Below are positions 1-10,117 of a stretch of 64,000 nucleotides of DNA, in pieces. The notes beneath the pieces were generated by a model. It was not told the origin of the DNA. It was given only the letters and a program-made list of their open reading frames with translations, and made no database searches. Numbering within the stretch: position 1 is the stretch's first letter; every line of letters begins with the position of its first letter. The DNA lies in assembly GCA_014529385.2 (NCBI GenBank), contig CM043958.1, forward strand, positions 152,114,793 to 152,178,792, written 5' to 3'. The position numbers were made by a program, and so were the translations under genes. Source of the stretch: Adiantum capillus-veneris (Eukaryota; Streptophyta; Polypodiopsida; Polypodiales; Pteridaceae).

Positions 1-187
1 TTAAAACTTTAATTTTAAACAAAATCACGCGACAAAACATTGAAAGACGCCAACATTGAAAACATTTGTGCTCCACAACAAATAAATTGCACGTTTCAAT
101 TGAAAACTTGAACAAGTTGAGAATAAACGAGTACGCGTAGAAACGAGATTTGAAACACCATATGTATTAATGTGGACAAAATCCATG

Positions 188-889
188 TCAATTACAAGCT
201 TTTACAAAAATACATAGCGAAAACGAAACGTTCTCACACAAAAAGCTCTTCTCTTTCGTGGAGCGAACAATCTTTTCATTGATTACAAAGAGATATTGCT
301 TGGGCAAGGTATATCTGAGATTAAGATACTCGTGAAGGTGACCAAGATGCCAGTCATTGTTCAATGTAATGTGGTGCACTACATTGTGGTGGAGATGTAT
401 TTTCAAGTCAACTGATTCTCTAGCAACAACCTCAAAATCTAGTGCCTCCCATTCTCCCATCATCAGCTTCCATCTTTTATAGGGAAAGACCATCGACAAG
501 CTTTGCTTCGCAATATGGTATCTGAACACCACCTTGTTAGCAACTACAGAGCACTTGATTCTATCTTCCTGGTGGTTGACCACCTTAGTTTCCCATCCAA
601 TTGCAAGGAACCTGTTGATCGCACTTCCCCCTTTGCAAGTCCACATTGTTGGTGTCCTGTGAACACTTTGAAGTCGTAATATAAACACAAACACATGAAG
701 AGACATAAACCATGTTACCGTGGATTTATGGGAACCATAGGTGCACTTCATTGCTGCTTGCACATCCACCTCAATTCTCCTTCTGGTTGTTGTGATCAAG
801 GCACTGTCTAGCTTAGGCCATTCTAAACTCTCCAAGGTTGGCGAGTGAACCAGAGATAGATTACCATATCCATTTCTCCTAGGTGTGAC
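188..889 (-). CDS. 3' coding exon of an unidentified plant gene
   Basis: Seen: on the minus strand a frame runs open for 233 codons from a splice acceptor (TACTTAG then GTCACACC; exon starts at 889) to a TGA at 190-188. The product is rich in His, Val and Trp, with a hydrophobic stretch near residues 60-75 (WFMSLHVFVFILRL) and a block containing VVFPYKRWK-like and GEWEALDFEVV motifs. The family is not recognised. The pyrimidine-rich leader, a TATA-like box and an intron upstream on the same strand argue for a real, or once real, gene. The upstream exon cannot be joined to this one without meeting a stop, so the gene may be decayed or have another exon that was missed. The sequence beyond 188 is AT-rich, as expected of a 3' UTR. 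No mobile-element motif is visible. Confidence 0.45.
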   Translation of the reverse strand, partial: VTPRRNGYGNLSLVHSPTLESLEWPKLDSALITTTRRRIEVDVQAAMKCTYGSHKSTVTWFMSLHVFVFILRLQSVHRTPTMWTCKGGSAINRFLAIGWETKVVNHQEDRIKCSVVANKVVFRYHIAKQSLSMVFPYKRWKLMMGEWEALDFEVVARESVDLKIHLHHNVVHHITLNNDWHLGHLHEYLNLRYTLPKQYLFVINEKIVRSTKEKSFLCENVSFSLCIFVKACN

Positions 890-1142
890 CTAAGTATGAT
901 CATTAAAAAAAAATCACGTGAGGCAAGCTCAGAGGATTGACAACCAGCATAGAGCAACTTGTCAAGCTCACTCAAAAGTTCTTGTGAAGGACTCTATTGG
1001 CTCCCACTCTACAAAATCGGATGGAAAAATATCTGTAAACATGAACAAAAAGCAACGAAAATCTTACAGTCATCAAAAGCAACACACAAGGCAGAAATAC
1101 TAAATAGATAACCAAAAAACCTGCAAGAGGAGTAAAAATTAC

Positions 1143-1476
1143 AATTTGCAAGAAACCTCGATGGAGCCACTGTTGTCTCTAGCTTCAGTTGTGAAGAAAC
1201 ATACACATGATGCACCTTCACAAGCCTCTTGCCGTCTTGTGTTTGCTTGAACTCCATGATTCTTTCCTTCCAATGGTGTGCTCGAGAAGCCATGTGTCTC
1301 CTTGAGACCTTGTGTGCACCTCTTGAGCTGGGTTGCATTGTCAGGCACATCATTCATTTTAACTCCATTGTCACCCAATATCCATTGTCATCTTGTCCGT
1401 TGCTGCATGAAATGCAGTCAATGACACTCCTAGGTCGTCGAGTACCTGATGATGCCATGAGAAATAGTGGCACAAC
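1143..1476 (-). CDS. upstream exon of the same unidentified gene (start region, frame unresolved)
   Basis: Seen: after the acceptor GTGTGTAG (intron 1477-1573) an ATG lies 18 bases in, at 1458-1456. The first frame encodes 34 residues with the pattern CISCSNGQDDNGYW and stops at 1356-1354. Two other frames stay open over 1353-1143, including one with many His, Lys and Val residues. A possible donor, AATT|GTAATT, lies at 1142, facing the acceptor at 890, but none of the three frames reads cleanly through this junction. Inference: either a further small intron or a frameshift lies near 1360. The ATG is chosen because it directly follows the spliced leader. Function unknown. Confidence 0.35.
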
Positions 1477-1573
1477 CTACACACAAACACTTATGATCAT
1501 TGCACATCCATGTTCTCAGCTGTATAAAGAGCAAGAATATTGATGATACACAAAGGTGAAGGATGCCACTTAC
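1477..1573 (-). other. intron in the 5' leader
   Basis: On the minus strand the donor ACA|GTAAGT at 1573 and the acceptor GTTTGTGTGTAG at 1477 define a 97-bp GT..AG intron, a usual size for plants. It separates a C/T-rich leader (1574 to about 2040) from the exon holding the ATG at 1458. Confidence 0.55.
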
Positions 1574-2080
1574 TGTTATACTGCTCCACTTGCTTGTTGA
1601 CTTAATGTGGAAGATAATGTTGCAAATCTTGAGAGGGAAGTAGATCCTCTCTAGAGAGCTTAAAGGAGAAGGAGCAAGAAACCTTTTGACGAAAGAAAGA
1701 GGGATGATGTAGCAGAAGGATATGATGTAGACTTCAGCTTTAGCTAGAGGTGTTTAGTGAAGCCCGTGGAGCAATGGAGAAATTCAGGTTGAGGAGAATG
1801 CAACCCTCAAAAGTGCAGTAAGCTTGAGGAGGGAAAGGAGGTTCAAACTTCTGCTGCAAAGCTTCTGGGAGGGAAAACTGAAATGAAGGAAAGAGAAACA
1901 AGGTGAAGTGAAGAGAAATGAGAGATGGTACAGTAGAGAGAGAGGGAGGGAATGATCAACACGTTTTTGGAGGGACCCCCTTTTAGGAGAGGGGGGGAGA
2001 AACTGGCAGCCAGTAGAGAGAGAAAGGATTGATTTTTACTCAACTATTTAGAGAAAAGTTCATTTTTTTGAATTTATAAG
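1574..2080 (-). promoter_or_regulatory. pyrimidine-rich 5' UTR and TATA-like promoter
   Basis: Read on the minus strand, about 2040-1574 is a long CT-rich leader with CTCTCTCTCT tracts, typical of plant 5' UTRs. A TATA-like element (CTTATAAA; plus-strand TTTATAAG at 2073-2080) sits about 35 bases upstream of where the leader begins. Inferred start of transcription about 2040. A short ATG-initiated frame at 2043-1843 lies in this leader and is probably not a protein. Confidence 0.4.
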
Positions 2081-2264
2081 AGATTTTCTCTTTGTATTTT
2101 ATAAAAGAGTACAAGTTTGACCACTTACTTTTAGGCCCCGCCATACCCACCATTTAAGTCCACATGGAATCCACCCATTTGCCTCTTCCATAATCTCCTT
2201 TTTAATCCCATGGAAAATAAAGAGGCCCCCTTAGACCCCATTCCCTTCCTAATGGTATGAGAAA
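2081..2264. other. AT-rich spacer
   Basis: No open frame or repeat was recognised between the promoter-like region and the start of the R fold-back. Confidence 0.5.
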
Positions 2265-3645
2265 ATGATTTTTGGTTCCAATCATCTCCAAAAACTAGAG
2301 ATTAAGAAATCGATTGAAAGCTATTCTAAAGGGTTAAATGCACACACAATCACTAATTGAAACAAATATTTTTCATTTTCTAATGCAATCAAGCAAAATC
2401 CACCCCAAAATTGGAAGTATCCAAGAAAAGTGAACAAAATTGATCTCATTAATCCCAAGAATGTGTAAATGTGTGCAATTAATGCAATTTCATCTTCTTA
2501 ATCAACTTTTGTGGGTGATGGTTCTAAACTCTTACATATCCCATCATAAATTAGCTTCAAAAGAGGGAAATTATGCAATGTAATTTAATTATGTAGATGC
2601 AAAGGGGTGTTGAATTAGCAATTGCAATGGAAAAGAAGATTTGTCAAGAAATCTAGCATAGAGAATTCTTATGATCTATTTAGATTAAGAAGTGCTAATG
2701 TAGTTAATGGCTTTGATACCAAATGAAGCTATGGTGGGGTACATTAGTGATTTTTCATAACAAATCTCCAACCAAGTAACTGGTGTCTCCAAAGCTATTC
2801 AAGGTAATGATAATAGAGTGTGAGCTTTGTTGCACCTTCAACTCATGTGTGAACCTTATCCCCATATCATTATCCTAGCCATGTGTGAAAAACCCATGTG
2901 AAAGATATACGAATCCTAGTCGAATCCCATGTGGCAGATAAGAATATTATGATCTCACTTTGTGCTTACCTAGAGAACGTATCTAGCTCTACAAAATAGA
3001 CACTTGTTGTACAACTTTTTGCATCATAAATCATGTCTATTTTTGCAACCATCTTCTTTGTACATTGAACTCTCAATGAGTCACTATATTATCTCTACAT
3101 TAACTATCTGTAAGTTATGAAAAATCACTAATGTACCCACCATAGCTTCATTTGCTATCAAAGCCATTAGCTAGATTAGCACTTCTTAATCTAATTAGAT
3201 CCTAAGAATTATCTATGCTAGATTTTATTGACAAATCTTTTTGGCCATTCCATTTGCTAATTCAACACCCCTTTGCATCTACATAATTAAACTACATTGC
3301 ATAACTTCCCTCTTTTGAAGCAAATTTATGATGGGATATGTAGGAGTTTACAACCATCACCCACAAAAGATTGATTAAGAAGATGAAATTGCATTAATTG
3401 CACACATTTACATTCTTGAGAGAGAAATTAAGTATTTTTTGCTCATTAATAAGATCAATTTTGTTCACTTTTTTGGATACTTTCAATTTTGGAATGGATT
3501 TTGCTTGATTGCATTAAAAAATCAAAAATCTTTGTTTAAATTAGTGACTGTGTGTGCGTTTAGCCCTTCGAAATAGCTTTCAACTGATTTCTTAATCTCT
3601 AGTTTTTGGAATTGATTGGAACCAAAAATCAATTCTCATATATTG
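2265..3645. repeat. fold-back (long inverted repeat) of the R family
   Basis: The arm at about 2265-2755 (starting AATGATTTTTGGTTCCAATC) returns inverted at about 3123-3645 (ending GGAACCAAAAATCA), around an unpaired centre of about 370 bp (2756-3122). The arms differ at many positions, so the structure is old. Parts of the same arm occur at 25985-26219, 32459-32760, 41485-41775, 47697-48130 and 54245-54426. No protein is encoded. It could be a fold-back transposon or two R units joined tail to tail; the second reading is favoured because R units occur as inverted pairs elsewhere in the window. Confidence 0.75.
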
Positions 3646-4079
3646 ATGTGTGTGTGTGTACACGTGTGTGTGTGTGTGTGTGCAGTTGGGCACTTTGGTG
3701 ATGGAAGACCACTCTTAAGGAAAACAAATGGCTAAAAGACAACATATCTTTTCAAAGCATAGCCTCATCAATCAATCACTCACACACACACGCACGCGCA
3801 CACACATACACTTACATGTGCGTGCTCTTTAACAACACCCAGATTATCAATAGCACAAAGTGATATCATAATATTCTTATTTACAACATGGGATGTTGAC
3901 TAGGATTCATAGATCTTTCACATGGGTTTTGCACACATGGCTAGGATGATGATGTGGAGAGAAGGTTCACACATGAGTTGAAGGTGCAATAAAGCTCACA
4001 CCCTATTATCATTACCTTGAATAGCTTTTGAAGACAACGGTTACTTGGCTGGAGATTTGTGTTCATCAATAGTGATCAC

Positions 4080-4300
4080 CAAAGCATAAAAATGGATTAT
4101 AACCCAAGATGACTTCAACATGAGGCAAAGGATATGGAGGTCACTTTGCAAGAATACAATTTTGAGAGCAAGTAAATAAAAGGGAAAGACAATGTAGTGA
4201 CAAACATCCTAAGTAGGAAATCCGTTCTTGGGATTGTCTCCATGCCAAGCAAACCTCTAGCCAACTCCCAATGGATGAATTCTTACAAGGGATCATCCAA
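4080..4300 (+). pseudogene. relic of Ty3/gypsy RNase H end (LSRK region)
   Basis: Broken plus-strand translation shows a VTNILSRKSVLGIV-like segment after a degenerate KGKDN. This matches the (V)ADALSRK junction between RNase H and integrase in Ty3/gypsy polyproteins. A sister relic lies at 33150-33350. Frameshifts and stops throughout; only a fossil fragment inside the R repeat. Confidence 0.5.
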
Positions 4301-4377
4301 ATTATGTCCTCAGAAAGATGTTCAAAAAAAGAGAAGATAATTGTACATGGATATTATCATAACTCTTGGATACATGC

Positions 4378-4640
4378 CTACTTTACCGACTTTGAATTCA
4401 TCTTTTCAATCGCAAGGAGATCATAGAGTTTTATTTTCAATGCAATCTTAAAATTCTTAGAAATAACTCAAAAATGCATCTCTAAGGTGATCCATGCATT
4501 GTATGCACTGGTGCAATTGTCATGATATTGCACAAATTTATCATGGACTGAAGTGAATAGAACACCAAGATTGCTCATCTTTAGCTGCATATTGTATCTA
4601 GCGGGTTAACGATAGACCACAAATCCTTTCACATTAAGTA
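4378..4640 (-). pseudogene. relic of Copia gag-like (UBN2-type) fragment
   Basis: The minus strand carries a decayed copy of the segment that is open at 45501-45298 and, on the plus strand, at 47473-47685. Its pattern LFTSLHDKFV..NAWITLERH..KIKLYDL resembles the gag-like domain of plant Copia elements (known pattern: W..L...Y....L...L..L). Only about 70 residues remain. Confidence 0.4.
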
Positions 4641-5500
4641 AACCTTTAGTTTTTTCTACCAAGTGCGAAACCCTTGGCCGTTGAATTGTGGATATTTTTA
4701 TCCCCCCCCCCCCCCCCAAAAAAAATAAAAATTGATGGTTTAATCAATGGTAGTCTGGAAATGGGTGCTTGGACTAAGTGCTTATGTGTTGTTTTACAAG
4801 GAAGTGGAAAGTTTGCATTTTGAGATGGAGTGCCTTGATGATATATTTACAAAAGCAAGCAAGGTGGAAAATTAGTCTTACCAAGTAAAAATGTGTCACT
4901 GATGTAGTCATATGTACAAGGATCAAAGAGCCTTTTCACTAGATGATGTGGCAATAAGGACATACCATTTAAGCGATGGTCAGACATAGTAGGTGCAAGC
5001 TAGCCATGGATTGCACATGGCATGGAGTATGAAAGAGATTGATTCTGTTGGGCAACTAGCAATTAATCTAGTCAAAATCATGACGTGCATGTTAGGAGTC
5101 AAGATGGTCTGCACGCAAGGCCTTCAGCCGGTTGCTAAATTGGCAGCATAAGTAGCACATGGAGAGCTTGAACAATCCTATAGAGCTTGTGGAGCAAGAG
5201 TTGTACTGCATAAAAAGAACAATTGGAGTGGGACCCAATGACCAGAGCATCAGTTGTTATGCGTGCTTATTGCCAAAAGTGATGCCAAAAAAATACAAGG
5301 GGAGATATGTGCATGTCAGGATTTGATGCAATCAATGCGGACTATGGTGGAGCCCAAGTTAGACATAAAAAATTCCAAGTTAAATTGGAGTGAGTAACTT
5401 GAGTAAGGCTATATAGCAATGGATGGTAAATCAAGAGTGTCAAGCTATTGACAACCTAGGTGGAGTTAAAAGAACACCCACATGTGTGTGTGTGTGTGTG

Positions 5501-5520
5501 TGTGTGATCTACGTTGCATT
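5501..5520 (+). repeat. left target duplication and terminal inverted repeat
   Basis: TGTGTGAT (5501-5508) followed by CTACGTTGCATT, the left tip of the hAT element. Confidence 0.8.
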
Positions 5521-5604
5521 TATACTCCCGTATATTATAAATTGTACGTATATTATGGATTTATATGCTGTGTATCTGTATTATATGCGCATATTTGAAT
5601 AAAA

Positions 5605-5655
5605 AGGAGTTCGATTGAAATATACTTCGATCGAAATATATTTATACTTATAAAA
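5605..5655 (+). promoter_or_regulatory. subterminal TTCGATCGAA repeats and TATA box
   Basis: Two copies of the palindromic word TTCGAT[T/C]GAAATA lie at about 5609-5638, near the left tip. The same word recurs at the right end (25653-25709). Paired short subterminal repeats are usual transposase-binding sites in hAT elements. TATAAAA at 5649-5655 is followed about 30 bases later by a purine-rich leader, so this is also the likely promoter of the kinase-like gene. Confidence 0.5.
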
Positions 5656-5674
5656 AAAGAGGCACCACGGGAGT

Positions 5675-7042
5675 TCGAACGAACTGATGCAATTGTGATT
5701 GCTAGAGAGATAGAGATAGAGTTGCTAGAGCTTTAGAGAGAGCAGTAGACAGCGAGCACAGCACATCCAGAGCGAGCCACAGAGCAAGTAAATTTTCTTT
5801 TAGTGTTTTTTTTTTTTGCAGTTAATTTGTTAACACTGTTGTTGTGGAGCTTTGCTCACACCTCAGTGTTAGTTTGCAGGTTTAGACACCTGGCCTTGGC
5901 TGTGTTGATCCTCATGACACACTGCAAGGGGGTTAGACTTTAGACACTTTGTCCTTGACTGTTGCTGACCTCCGTGTCGCACTTTAGGGAGCAGCTTAGG
6001 TTGTACAGTTAGACTTTCTGTCCCTGGTTGTTGCTGACCACCAAGTCGCACTACAGGGAGGAGTTAGCTATCATGCATCTTTTCTTCCTAGTTATTGCTG
6101 ACCATTGCGTCGCACTATTGGAAGATTGGATTTAAAATATATATATTCCTCATCTTTGGTTGTTGCTGACCACCATGTCGCACTGCAGGGAGAGGTTTAG
6201 GGTTGTCAAATCCATCATCCTTGGTTGTTGCTAACCATCGTGTCGCACTCCAAGGAGATTGGATTCAATAGATTCCTTGTCTCTGGTTGTTGTTGACCAT
6301 CGTGTCGCACTGCAGGGAGAGGTTTAGGATTTTTATATCCATCGTTCTTGGTTGTTGCTGACCATCGTGTCACACTACAAGGAGATTGGATTCAATAATA
6401 TCCTCATCTTTGGTTGTTGCTGACCACCATGTCGCACTGCAGGGAGAGGTTTATGGTTGCCAAATCTATCGTCCTTGGTTGCTGCTGACCATCGTGTCGC
6501 ACTCCAAGGAGATTGGATTCAATAGATTCCTCGTCTCTGGTTGCTGTTGACCATCGTGTCGCACTATAAGGAGAGGTTTAGGATTTTTAAATCCATCGTT
6601 CTTGGTTGTTACTGACCATCGCGTCGCACTACAAGGAGATTGGATTCAATAACTTCCTCGTCTCTGGTTGTTGCTGACCACCGTGTTGCACTGCAGGGAG
6701 AGGTTTTGATTTTTTAAATCCATCGTTCTTGGTTGTTGCTGACCATCGCGTCGCATTGCAAGGAGATTGAATTTAATGAATTCTTCATCTCTGGTTGCTG
6801 CTGACCATGTGTCGCACTGCAAGGAGAAGATATATATTATACATTATTCAATCCTGAATGCTTTAACCATCGAGTCTTTCATTACTGTTGTTATTATGAT
6901 GCATGAAATGTTTATATCTTTCATTACTGGAGGTTATTATTGGCCATGAAATGTTTTTGTTTAGATTTATTAACAATCATATATGTCAAATTTTTATCTA
7001 TTCTAGATTTACCTTACTTATATTTCCTTCATGTATTTTCAG
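5675..7042 (+). other. 5' leader exon and first intron of the kinase-like gene
   Basis: A GA/CAGAGC-rich leader (about 5675-5787) ends at a donor GCAA|GTAAAT (5788). An acceptor TGTATTTTCAG ends at 7042, ten bases before the ATG at 7052. The 1,255-bp intron is mostly filled by a 63-bp minisatellite. Inference from splice signals only. Confidence 0.45.
5880..6838 (+). repeat. 63-bp minisatellite, about 15 copies
   Basis: The core GGTTGTTGCTGACCATCGTG, followed by TCGCACT and a G/A-rich tail, repeats every 60-66 bases. From the fifth copy two tail types alternate, GGGAGAGGTTTAGG and AGGAGATTGGATTCAAT, so the working unit is a dimer of about 126 bp. Copies 5-8 resemble copies 9-12 as a block of about 256 bp. 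The first four copies are more divergent. No frame is maintained, so it is not coding. Confidence 0.85.
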
Positions 7043-7051
7043 GCTTCAGTC

Positions 7052-8436
7052 ATGGTAGAGACAAAGTTAACGCGTTGGCGTCGCAAAATTATTAGTGATG
7101 CTCTTATTTTGTCTCTCTATGGAGCTTCAGACGATCATTTGCGATGAACATTTGATCCACTGCAAGCAAAGTTCAATGATTTTGTGATTGAACTTGTGGA
7201 ACATTGTTGGCTGAAGCTGTGCAGAGCATTCCCAGTTTCGTTTGACCCAGCTCTGCGCACTAATGGAGTGATGCATAACACAGTAAAGCAATTATTAGGC
7301 CAGATCACTAGAAGTTTTGAAAGTATGGTTCATCCAGAAATCAAAACCAAACCTCGAATCAAAGAGCGAATGCAGCTTGTAGCACAACTACATTCAAAAT
7401 TGAAGAGCAAAGATAAGATCGAAGGCTCTTCAAAACGTCCTAGGACAGAAGAGGATGTACCTCCTTCATCAGGTGCTCAGCCGTCCGTTGTAAACCTGGA
7501 TGATACGATGTGTCCTCCTGTCCTACACTTACTTGGGGAGCATTCCATCTTTCACCTGCAAGCACCCCAATTAGGTGAAGGACGTTTTGCAAATGTGAAA
7601 CAAGTATCAGTGGCTCATCCTCTCTTCAAAGATCCCGTCTATGCAGCGAAGATATACAAAGACCAAATAGGAAGCAAGCCGACATTGCAGATCGTGCTAG
7701 AGGAGGCAATTGCTACAACTGTTCAGCATTGTGGCATGATATTGCCCCATGCTCTTGTTCGGTATAGCAAAAGACCTATGTTGATCTGCAAGCTTTGGAA
7801 TGGAGGTCATCTTGAGTAGTGGATTCAGGCATGTCATCATGATGGAAGCAAGCCTACAATCAGAGAGTTCCAACACACATCTAGAACTGTACAGCAGTTC
7901 ACAGACAACATTTTGCCAATATGCAATGATCTTCTACATACAATTAAATTCGTGCATAGTCACGAATTTATTCACAATGATCTACACACTAGAAATATTC
8001 TACTCCATTTTGGCGAGCAAGGAGTGCATGCTTTGCGGACCGAGGACAGGACTGAGGACAAAGTACACCATCAAACACTTTGGCAACATTTCCCAAGCTG
8101 CAAAATCTCACCCCTCAATGTAGAGCTCAATTTGAGCGAGATTATCCATGGACTGCCCCTGAAAATATCAGCACCAATCCTCCTCCATTCACCAAGGCAT
8201 CTGATATATATAGTCTCTCGTATATTCTTAGGCGCTTGCTTGCATGTATTCTAGAGCCCACCAAAGTTCTCAAGCGCGAATTTTTCCGCAATGTAAACAA
8301 ACATCTTGCTAGTGGAAAATCTCCCAAACCATTAGATAGACCTAAGATATGGGATTTAAACCCTTGTTTGAATGGAAGCCATAATGTTGGCTATCATATT
8401 GTAACCAAATCTGGCTTGAGACCTATTGATGATTAA
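7052..8436 (+). pseudogene. protein-kinase-like cargo gene, broken
   Basis: Role: a Ser/Thr-type kinase fold by motif; substrate unknown. From the ATG at 7052 (just after a splice acceptor) an unrecognised N-terminal region of about 170 residues ends in a basic/Ser-rich linker. The kinase marks follow: Gly loop LGEGRFANV (7571-7597), AAKIYK with the ATP-binding Lys at 7649-7651, catalytic loop HNDLHTRN (7973-7996, Asp at 7979-7981), HFG in place of DFG (8076-8084), APE (8155-8163) and SDIYSLSY of subdomain IX. Breaks: TGA at 7145-7147, TAG at 7817-7819, a frame change between 7996 and 8076 and another between 8084 and 8155. HNDLH instead of HRDLK sets it apart from common plant receptor kinases. 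It lies inside the hAT element and converges on the transposase. It is not a standard hAT gene, so cargo capture is inferred. Confidence 0.75.
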
Positions 8437-8629
8437 ACCAATAATCAACTTTTTTGGCATTAATGGTGTCACGTGTGCAATGTGTGGTGTCACGTGCGCA
8501 ATGAATTTAAAGTTCTTCAAGTTAAAGTTTTAAAGTATTTCAAGTTAGATCGCTCAATTCTTTAAACCATCTCTCTTTTTCAAGTGCTAAAACTTGTCTC
8601 GCTAAAGTTTATTATTTTGCATTTCAGTT
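8437..8629 (+). other. intergenic or intron segment between the two cargo genes
   Basis: Contains a direct repeat GTCACGTG[T/C]GCAATG (8468-8502) and ends with an acceptor-like TTTGCATTTCAG four bases before the next ATG. The unknown gene could therefore be a downstream exon of the kinase-like gene rather than a separate gene. Confidence 0.35.
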
Positions 8630-9358
8630 ATGGAAGATATTGCTCTCGACCAGAACGCACAGCAGCCTAATGATCCTTTGCTTAATCATGCATTGGCTCA
8701 ACAAATTTACAAAGAGGAAGAGATTCGGGTGGCTCAAGGAGATCTCAGTGCTTTGGCTGCAACCCAACAAGATGAATCAAAACTTCAAGGGGAGCCACTG
8801 AATTACAGGCAATGCAGACAGTTATGCCCGAATCACTTTGTACGCAACACATTATTTCGAGTCAGTGGAAATGCTAAGGCTTCTGCTCCCTTGAAGGTTT
8901 CAGATCTGCAACACACTGTCCTCGCACGAAATATCCTTGCAAGATTTATCCAAGTGTACAGATCGCCACCAAATAATAATCAAGTGGCAATTTACTTTGT
9001 GCAACAATGTTATTGCTACTATGTATTGCGGCTCAAAGTTGATTGGAACGATCATCCCACTACAGGAGGTGTTGGGAAAGGGCGCCCAGCCGAGAAGATT
9101 CATGCACGGGAATCTAATCAAGAAGACCCTCCTCGCAAGAGAGGTTACACATATTTGCCTGAAGAAACTGCAGTTATTGAGCAGCTTGCAACCCAAGGCG
9201 TGGATTTGGCAAGTAAGGAGAGATCCCAGCCATGTTTCACGCTCGTATAGCAGAGCTAGAAAGAAAGTTGGCATGGTACGAGGCAAGGTATGGGCCTGTT
9301 TTAATGAAGAAGAGATGGGCAATGCCGGCCCCCAAGTGATTCAGTTGGAAATCTAGAA
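8630..9358 (+). pseudogene. unknown second cargo gene, frameshifted
   Basis: Not recognised. The frame from the ATG at 8630 gives 206 residues. It starts acidic and Gln-rich (MEDIALDQNAQQP), continues with a segment of about 100 residues containing RQLCPNHFVRNTLFRVSG, then a basic stretch PPRKRGYTY, and ends at a TAG at 9248-9250. A different frame continues without a stop as a short coiled-coil-like stretch (ARIAELERKLAWYEARYGP), so a frameshift near 9225 has broken the original C-terminus. A second copy of the tail follows in tandem (9381-9618). The ATG directly follows an acceptor-like TTTCAG. It lies within the hAT element on the same strand as the kinase-like gene. Possibly a transposon accessory protein or a captured host fragment. 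Confidence 0.45.
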
Positions 9359-9618
9359 TTTCGTGTATCTGATCTCTTTGGAGGTTATACATATTTGCCT
9401 GAAGAAACTGCAGTTATTGAGCAGCTTGCAACCCAAGGCGTGGATTTGGCAAGTAAGGAGAGATCCCAGCCATGTTTCATGCTCGTATAGCAGAGCTAGA
9501 AAGAAAGTTGGCATGGTACGAGGCAAGGTATGGGCCTGTTTTAATGAAGAAGAGATGGGCAATGCCGGCCCAAGTGATTCAGTTGGAAATCTAGAATTTC
9601 GTGTATCTGATCTCTTTG
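9141..9618 (+). repeat. 240-bp tandem duplication of the 3' end of the unknown gene
   Basis: 9141-9380 (starting GAGGTTACACATATTTGCCT) repeats as 9381-9618 with a handful of changes and a 2-bp loss (GGCCCCCAAG to GGCCCAAG). In the second copy the tail frame runs on to MPAQVIQLEI and a stop, which is probably the original C-terminus. In the first copy the extra two bases cause an earlier stop. Confidence 0.9.
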
Positions 9619-9810
9619 GAGAACAAGCCCATGATTTAAATTAAATCTCCCAAACAATACATAGCTCTTTTTGTATCTTATATCTCAAGATTAGTAATTA
9701 AAACCTCTTTTTGATATGTAAATCTCTATTTGTTGGAACAAATGGATGTGACAGATGTTGTTGCAATTGTGTAAGTTATGTTCTCTCTATTACCCTCTTT
9801 TTAACAATGA

Positions 9811-9852
<42 letters not shown>

Positions 9853-9865
9853 ATGGATTGTAAAG
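9619..9865. other. convergent 3' spacer with (GA)n
   Basis: The cargo genes (+) and the transposase (-) end here facing each other. (GA)n occupies about 9808-9848. Nothing else is recognised. Confidence 0.6.
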
Positions 9866-10117
9866 CTAAACTCCACATAATTTTTGCATTGCAAAATTAA
9901 TTGAGAATATAGTACAAACTTTATCCGTCCCCTCAATCATAGGCACCATGTCATAAATTTCTTCGACATATGAACATTCCAGATCAGTATCTTTCGGGTT
10001 CCATTCCATTTCATCATCAGAGTTGAGCTCATTTGCAATTTCTTCGCGTGTTTGGAAGTGCCCAAAGCTTTCTTCTATGGCACGTGTGGCTAACTTCGCA
10101 GGCTTATGTATAAGCCG

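Larger units (their letters stand above)
3646..5508. repeat. R-family repeat with microsatellites and retroelement relics
   Basis: Contains (TG)n at 3648-3680, an (AC)n tract near 3780-3805, blocks that reappear at 32930-33410 and 45295-46450, a C-run with A-run at 4702-4727, and a final (TG)n at 5484-5506 where the hAT element has inserted. The order of blocks (Copia-gag-like, C-run, ATTTTGAGATGG-like block, TG) matches the copy at 45295-46450. No intact gene. Confidence 0.7.

Noticed and set aside
4702-4727. C-run followed by A-run as a structural signal
   Set aside because: The equivalent position in other R copies is a short C/T stretch, so it is a simple length expansion or sequencing artefact.
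5869-6051. 60-residue minus-strand frame in the minisatellite
   Set aside because: It is a by-product of the 63-bp repeat; the frame is not kept in later copies.
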